From NCBI RefSeq assembly GCF_019417665.1, contig NZ_DXUU01000012.1, forward strand, positions 1 to 61,033: a stretch of 61,033 nucleotides of DNA. The letters run 5' to 3'. How positions within the stretch are numbered: the stretch's first letter is position 1; each line of letters starts with the position of its first letter. A model generated the notes under the pieces. It was not told the origin of the DNA, made no database searches, and saw nothing but the letters and a program-made list of their open reading frames with translations. This DNA is from Ruminococcus sp. (lineage in GTDB: Bacteria; Bacillota; Clostridia; Oscillospirales; Ruminococcaceae). This document shows, piece after piece, positions 57,362 to 61,033 of this stretch. Made by a program: the position numbers and the translations under genes.

Positions 57362-60046
57362 TCAGCGTTTTTTATTCGGATTGCGTCGCTGACCGCCGAA
57401 GCTGCCGTCATCTGCACCTGCATTGGGTGCATCTGGCTTGGAAACCTGTTCCCGCTCCGGTGCCTGATTCTTTTGCAGTTTCACTGTCAAAAGCATACGG
57501 ATGGTATCTTCACGGATAGAGTCTACCATTGCATCAAACATTTCGAAGCCCTCATAACGATATTCGACAACCGGATTCTGCTGACCGTATGCACGCAGAC
57601 CAATACCCTTCTTCAGTTCGTTCATATCGTCGATGTGCGCCATCCACTTGGTATCTACAACCTTCAGCAGAACCACACGTTCCAGCTCACGCATGATCTC
57701 GTCGCCGTACTCGTCTTCCTTCGTCTGATAGAGTTCCTTTGCCTTTTCAGTCAGCGCTTCTATAATATCATTTGCAGTCAATGCAGCCAGATCTTGATCA
57801 TCATATTCCAAATCGCCTTCTTCTGTGATCCAGCCCAAGAAGTGATCCCGGAGACCAATGAGATTCCACTGATTGTGATCTGTTTCCTCTTCATTGATAT
57901 ACTGCTTTACAGTTCCGTCTACCAGTTCTTCCATCATCTTAATGATGCTGTCGTGAATATCCTCACCATCCAGAACCTGTGCACGCTGTTTGTAGATGAT
58001 CTCACGCTGGGTATTCATAACATCGTCATAGTTCAGGACATTCTTACGGATATTGAAGTTCCGTCCCTCTACCTTACGCTGAGAGGACTCAATAATCTTC
58101 GTGAGTGCCTTACTCTCAATGGGCGTATCTTCGTCCACATTCAGCGTACGCATCATATTTTCCAAACGATCACCAGCAAAAATACGCATCAGATCATCTT
58201 CAACAGACAGGAAGAAACGGCTTTCACCCTCATCGCCCTGACGACCGGAACGACCACGCAGCTGATTATCAATACGGCGAGATTCGTGACGTTCTGTACC
58301 TAAAATATACAGACCGCCGGCTTCCTTTACAGCAACTGCCTTTTCCTTGACCTCTTCGCTGAACTTCTTATACAGTTCCTGATATACAGCTCTGGCATCC
58401 AGGATCTCCTGATCATCTGTATCGGCAAAACCAATGGCTTCTGTAATGATCTCTTCTGGGTAGTCACGCTTACGCATTTCTGCCTTTGCCAGAAATTCCG
58501 CATTACCGCCCAGCATAATATCAGTACCACGGCCTGCCATATTGGTTGCAATGGTAACTGCACCCAACTTACCTGCCTGTGCAACAATCTCTGCTTCCTT
58601 TGCGTGATACTTTGCATTGAGGACTTCATGCTTGATGCCCTTACGTTTCAGCATGGAGGAGAGCAATTCTGACTTTTCAATGGAAATCGTACCTACCAGA
58701 ACCGGCTGTCCCTTTTCGTGGCACTCCGAGATCTGCTCAATGATTGCCTTATATTTCCCCTTTTCAGTACGATAAATCAGGTCTGTATGGTCAATACGCT
58801 GTACCGGGCGGTTCGTCGGCACGGCAATAACATCCAACTTATAGATCTCACGGAATTCGTCTTCCTCTGTCATTGCGGTACCGGTCATACCGGACAGCTT
58901 GTTGTACAGACGGAAGTAGTTCTGGAAGGTAATCGTTGCCAGGGTCTTGGACTCCTGAGCCACCTTCACATCTTCCTTGGCTTCGATTGCCTGGTGCAGG
59001 CCGTCATTGAAGCGGCGTCCCAACATCTTACGGCCAGTAAATTCGTCAATAATGATGACTTCGCCGTCTTCTACGATGTAATCAATATCTTTGCGCATAA
59101 CACCGTTTGCTTTCAGCGCCTGGTTGACGTGGTGGAGCAGTGTCATGTTGTCTGGATCCATAAGATTCTCTACTGCAAAGTATTCCTCCGCCTTCTTGAC
59201 GCCACGGCGTGTGATCGTTGCAGTTTTTGCCTTTTCATCCACGATGTAATCAGCGTTTTCATTTATCTCTTCCTGATCCTGCTTGTCGTCCATTTCTACG
59301 ACAGTTGCCGGAGTCAAGGTCTTGGCAAACTTGTCCACAACACCGTACAATGCGGTAGACTTATCACCCTTACCAGAAATGATCAGCGGTGTTCTCGCTT
59401 CGTCAATAAGGATAGAGTCCACCTCGTCCACAATAGCGAAATTGTGCTCCCGCTGTACCTTGTCCTTCTTATAGATAACCATGTTATCACGCAGATAGTC
59501 AAAGCCCAATTCGTTATTGGTGCCGTATGTAACGTCACAGTTATAGGCGGCACGGCGCTGGTCGTTATTCAGACCATGAAGAATACAGCCAACTGTCAGC
59601 CCCAGAAACCGCAGCACCTTGCCCATTTCATCAGACTGCGTTTTTGCCAGATAGTCGTTGACTGTAACTACATGAACGCCCTTACCCGGCAGTGCATTCA
59701 GATAAGCAGCCACGCAGGCAACCAGAGTTTTACCTTCACCAGTTTTCATTTCGGCAATACGGCCCTGATGGAGTACAATAGCACCAATGATCTGCACCGG
59801 GAACGGACGCTTGCCCAAAACACGATCAGCCGCTTCACGTACGGTTGCCAGTGCTTCTGCCTCCATGCTTTCCAAGGACTCACCGTCCTCCAGACGCTCC
59901 CGGAATTCGTTGGTTTTTTCTTTCAGTTCTGCATCCGAAAGTGCCTTATATTCTTCTTCCAGATCCATTACTTTGTTTTTTAACGGTTCAATACGTGCAA
60001 GCTCGCGGGTGCTGTAGGAACCGAATACTTTACTAAAAATGCCCAT
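57362..60046 (-). CDS. secA: Preprotein translocase ATPase SecA
   Basis: 894 residues. Walker A in MKTGEGKTLV, Walker B-like VDEVDSILIDEA, and helicase motif TNMAGRGTDIMLGG are intact. Drives Sec-dependent export, including the dockerin enzymes here. The C terminus ends FGGQRRNPNKKR and lacks the zinc-binding CxCx8(C/H) tail that contacts SecB in many bacteria, as in some Firmicutes. Own promoter with a palindrome in the spacer. Confidence 0.96.
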   Translation of the reverse strand: MGIFSKVFGSYSTRELARIEPLKNKVMDLEEEYKALSDAELKEKTNEFRERLEDGESLESMEAEALATVREAADRVLGKRPFPVQIIGAIVLHQGRIAEMKTGEGKTLVACVAAYLNALPGKGVHVVTVNDYLAKTQSDEMGKVLRFLGLTVGCILHGLNNDQRRAAYNCDVTYGTNNELGFDYLRDNMVIYKKDKVQREHNFAIVDEVDSILIDEARTPLIISGKGDKSTALYGVVDKFAKTLTPATVVEMDDKQDQEEINENADYIVDEKAKTATITRRGVKKAEEYFAVENLMDPDNMTLLHHVNQALKANGVMRKDIDYIVEDGEVIIIDEFTGRKMLGRRFNDGLHQAIEAKEDVKVAQESKTLATITFQNYFRLYNKLSGMTGTAMTEEDEFREIYKLDVIAVPTNRPVQRIDHTDLIYRTEKGKYKAIIEQISECHEKGQPVLVGTISIEKSELLSSMLKRKGIKHEVLNAKYHAKEAEIVAQAGKLGAVTIATNMAGRGTDIMLGGNAEFLAKAEMRKRDYPEEIITEAIGFADTDDQEILDARAVYQELYKKFSEEVKEKAVAVKEAGGLYILGTERHESRRIDNQLRGRSGRQGDEGESRFFLSVEDDLMRIFAGDRLENMMRTLNVDEDTPIESKALTKIIESSQRKVEGRNFNIRKNVLNYDDVMNTQREIIYKQRAQVLDGEDIHDSIIKMMEELVDGTVKQYINEEETDHNQWNLIGLRDHFLGWITEEGDLEYDDQDLAALTANDIIEALTEKAKELYQTKEDEYGDEIMRELERVVLLKVVDTKWMAHIDDMNELKKGIGLRAYGQQNPVVEYRYEGFEMFDAMVDSIREDTIRMLLTVKLQKNQAPEREQVSKPDAPNAGADDGSFGGQRRNPNKKR

Positions 60047-60082
60047 GAATTTACCGCCTTTTATTCAAATTATACAGTTATT

Positions 60083-60111
60083 AGTATATCACGATCGTGA
60101 CATTTTGTCAA
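60083..60111 (-). promoter_or_regulatory. secA promoter with palindrome in the spacer
   Basis: Minus strand: TTGACA (60106-60111), 17-bp spacer, TATACT (60083-60088). The spacer contains a perfect 12-bp palindrome TCACGATCGTGA (60089-60100) touching the -10, a classic repressor position. The regulator is unknown. Confidence 0.75.
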
Positions 60112-60137
60112 TAGGATTTGATAGGTTCTACACAAAT

Positions 60138-60773
60138 TTACACTTTTTCTTCGCAGGAAGGACAAAATTCTGCCATAGGGCAGCCCTTGCACTGTGGTTT
60201 CCGGGCACGACAGGTATCCCGTCCGAACCAAACGATACGATGGCAGAAATCTGAGGAGCGTTCCGGCGGCACGAGAGGTCTTAAATCCCGCTCCACCTGT
60301 ACCGGATCCTTGCTCTTGGTCAGTCCCAATCTGCCGGTAATACGGATAAAGTGAGTATCTGCCACAATTGCCGGCTTTCCATAAACATCCCCCAGAATGA
60401 GATTTGCCGTCTTGCGTCCCACGCCGGACAGAGTGAGCAGTTCCTCCATGGTATCCGGAACAACGCCGTTAAAATTCTCCAGCAGCTGTCCTGCCATTTC
60501 CTTGATGCTTTTGGCTTTCATGTGATAAAAGCCGCAGGGACGCACGATCTCCTCCAGATCGGCAATATCCGCTGCTGCAAAGTCCTCCAGGGTGGGATAA
60601 GCAGCGAACAGCTTTGGGGTCACAAGATTCACCCGGGCATCGGTGCACTGGGCAGACAGCCGGACAGCAATGAGCAGCTCGTATGGTTTTTCGTATTTCA
60701 AAGCACAGGTTGCTTCGGGATAGACCTGCTCCAGAGTCTCGCAGGCACGGAGCGCACGTTCTTTTTTGGTCAT
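60138..60773 (-). CDS. nth: Endonuclease III
   Basis: 211 residues. DNA glycosylase/AP lyase for oxidised pyrimidines. The helix-hairpin-helix LLTLSGVGRKTANLIL carries the catalytic Lys, VADTHFIRI the catalytic Asp. The 4Fe-4S cluster Cys residues are in CRARKPQCKGCPMAEFCPSC. SD AAAGGA. Ends 27 bp before the secA -35. Confidence 0.95.
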   Translation of the reverse strand: MTKKERALRACETLEQVYPEATCALKYEKPYELLIAVRLSAQCTDARVNLVTPKLFAAYPTLEDFAAADIADLEEIVRPCGFYHMKAKSIKEMAGQLLENFNGVVPDTMEELLTLSGVGRKTANLILGDVYGKPAIVADTHFIRITGRLGLTKSKDPVQVERDLRPLVPPERSSDFCHRIVWFGRDTCRARKPQCKGCPMAEFCPSCEEKV

Positions 60774-61033
60774 GTTGGATTCGTTCCTTTCTAAATAGAT
60801 TCCATTTTTCTAAAACTGCATTCTTCTGCAATAAATTAGAAGTTAGCCATATGCTCATTTTGGAAAAATAATATTCCCTGAGTATTTTTTTGATTTATAT
60901 ACTCTTTCAGATTCTTCGTTTGAAATGATTTCGGCATAAAATTCAGGTGACTAATTTCTCGTTATTCTGTTTTGTGTGATTCTAGGGACACGCTGAATAA
61001 AAGCGATAGTTGAAAAAAACCGCACCAATCATT
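60774..61033. other. Intergenic region to the window edge
   Basis: AT-rich, no ORF with an SD. GGGACACGCT near 60985 inversely resembles the AGCGTGTCC arm of the palindrome at 36952 but has no visible partner. Nothing else recognised. Confidence 0.35.

Noticed and set aside
58718..59983. 421-residue frame opposite secA
   Set aside because: Antisense shadow of a fully conserved secA frame; no family resemblance.

Overview
The window looks like a chromosomal segment of a Ruminococcus-type member of the Oscillospiraceae (Firmicutes). Three signs point there: two large secreted proteins ending in type I dockerins plus a dockerin remnant; a broad set of endospore genes (gerA/gerB/gerC-type receptor, sipL-like, spoIVA, spoVM, a SpoIVFB-like protease, a SpoIIQ-like M23 protein); and consensus sigma-A promoters with strong Shine-Dalgarno (SD) sequences. 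Species cannot be fixed from sequence alone. No rRNA, tRNA or CRISPR array was seen.

Layout. 1-2.9 kb is mobile-element debris: a DDE transposase whose 5' end abuts a MITE terminus, then a DUF6017 replication-type protein and a small winged-helix protein downstream of an attenuator-like hairpin and iteron-like repeats. 2.9-3.9 kb is a two-gene NifX-like / C-GCAxxG-C-C redox unit with a palindromic operator. 3.96-4.63 kb is a tandem pair of tiny type I toxin-antitoxin-like loci. 4.7-9.0 kb holds a heterodimeric ABC exporter and a divergent SpoIIQ-like protein. 9.0-14.6 kb holds a DUF3267 protein, a CapA-like lipoprotein and the germination receptor operon. 14.6-23.2 kb is housekeeping (pckG, tsaD, rimI, polA, dusB). 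23.4-28.6 kb has an LRR-dockerin protein, a MITE, csoR-copA with an embedded copZ-like start, and a dockerin remnant. 28.7-34.3 kb has coaX, the sporulation cluster sipL-spoIVA, a SpoIVFA/SpoIVFB-like pair and spoVM, with two palindromic elements next to spoVM. 34.7-35.7 kb is an agr-type quorum-sensing locus with two agrD genes sharing the same signal core. 36-45 kb is mixed regulation and housekeeping (GntR, aroK, DUF3810, a free EF-Tu domain II, M18 peptidase, coaE, tsaC, prfA, DUF951). 45.4-50.5 kb has an S1 protein, an amidase, a third toxin-antitoxin-like locus on the other strand, nadE and a PAP2 phosphatase. 50.7-54.6 kb has a CBM35-GH26-dockerin mannanase-like enzyme and a convergent AraC regulator. 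54.7-61 kb has VanZ, hslO, a candidate non-coding RNA, a methyltransferase, secA and nth.

How it works together. The dockerin proteins imply a cohesin-based cellulosome encoded elsewhere. SpoVM, SpoIVA and the SipL-like protein are the known membrane anchor, ATPase and adaptor of the spore coat base layer, and here they sit within 5 kb.

The most unusual content is in genes and elements too short for ordinary gene calling. These are three type I toxin-antitoxin-like loci with one shared architecture (SD-masking leader hairpin, convergent consensus promoters, shared bidirectional terminator, and the same short anti-SD block at the 5' end of both RNAs), two AgrD pheromone precursors, SpoVM, an internal CopZ start, a dockerin fossil, and several MITE-like families.
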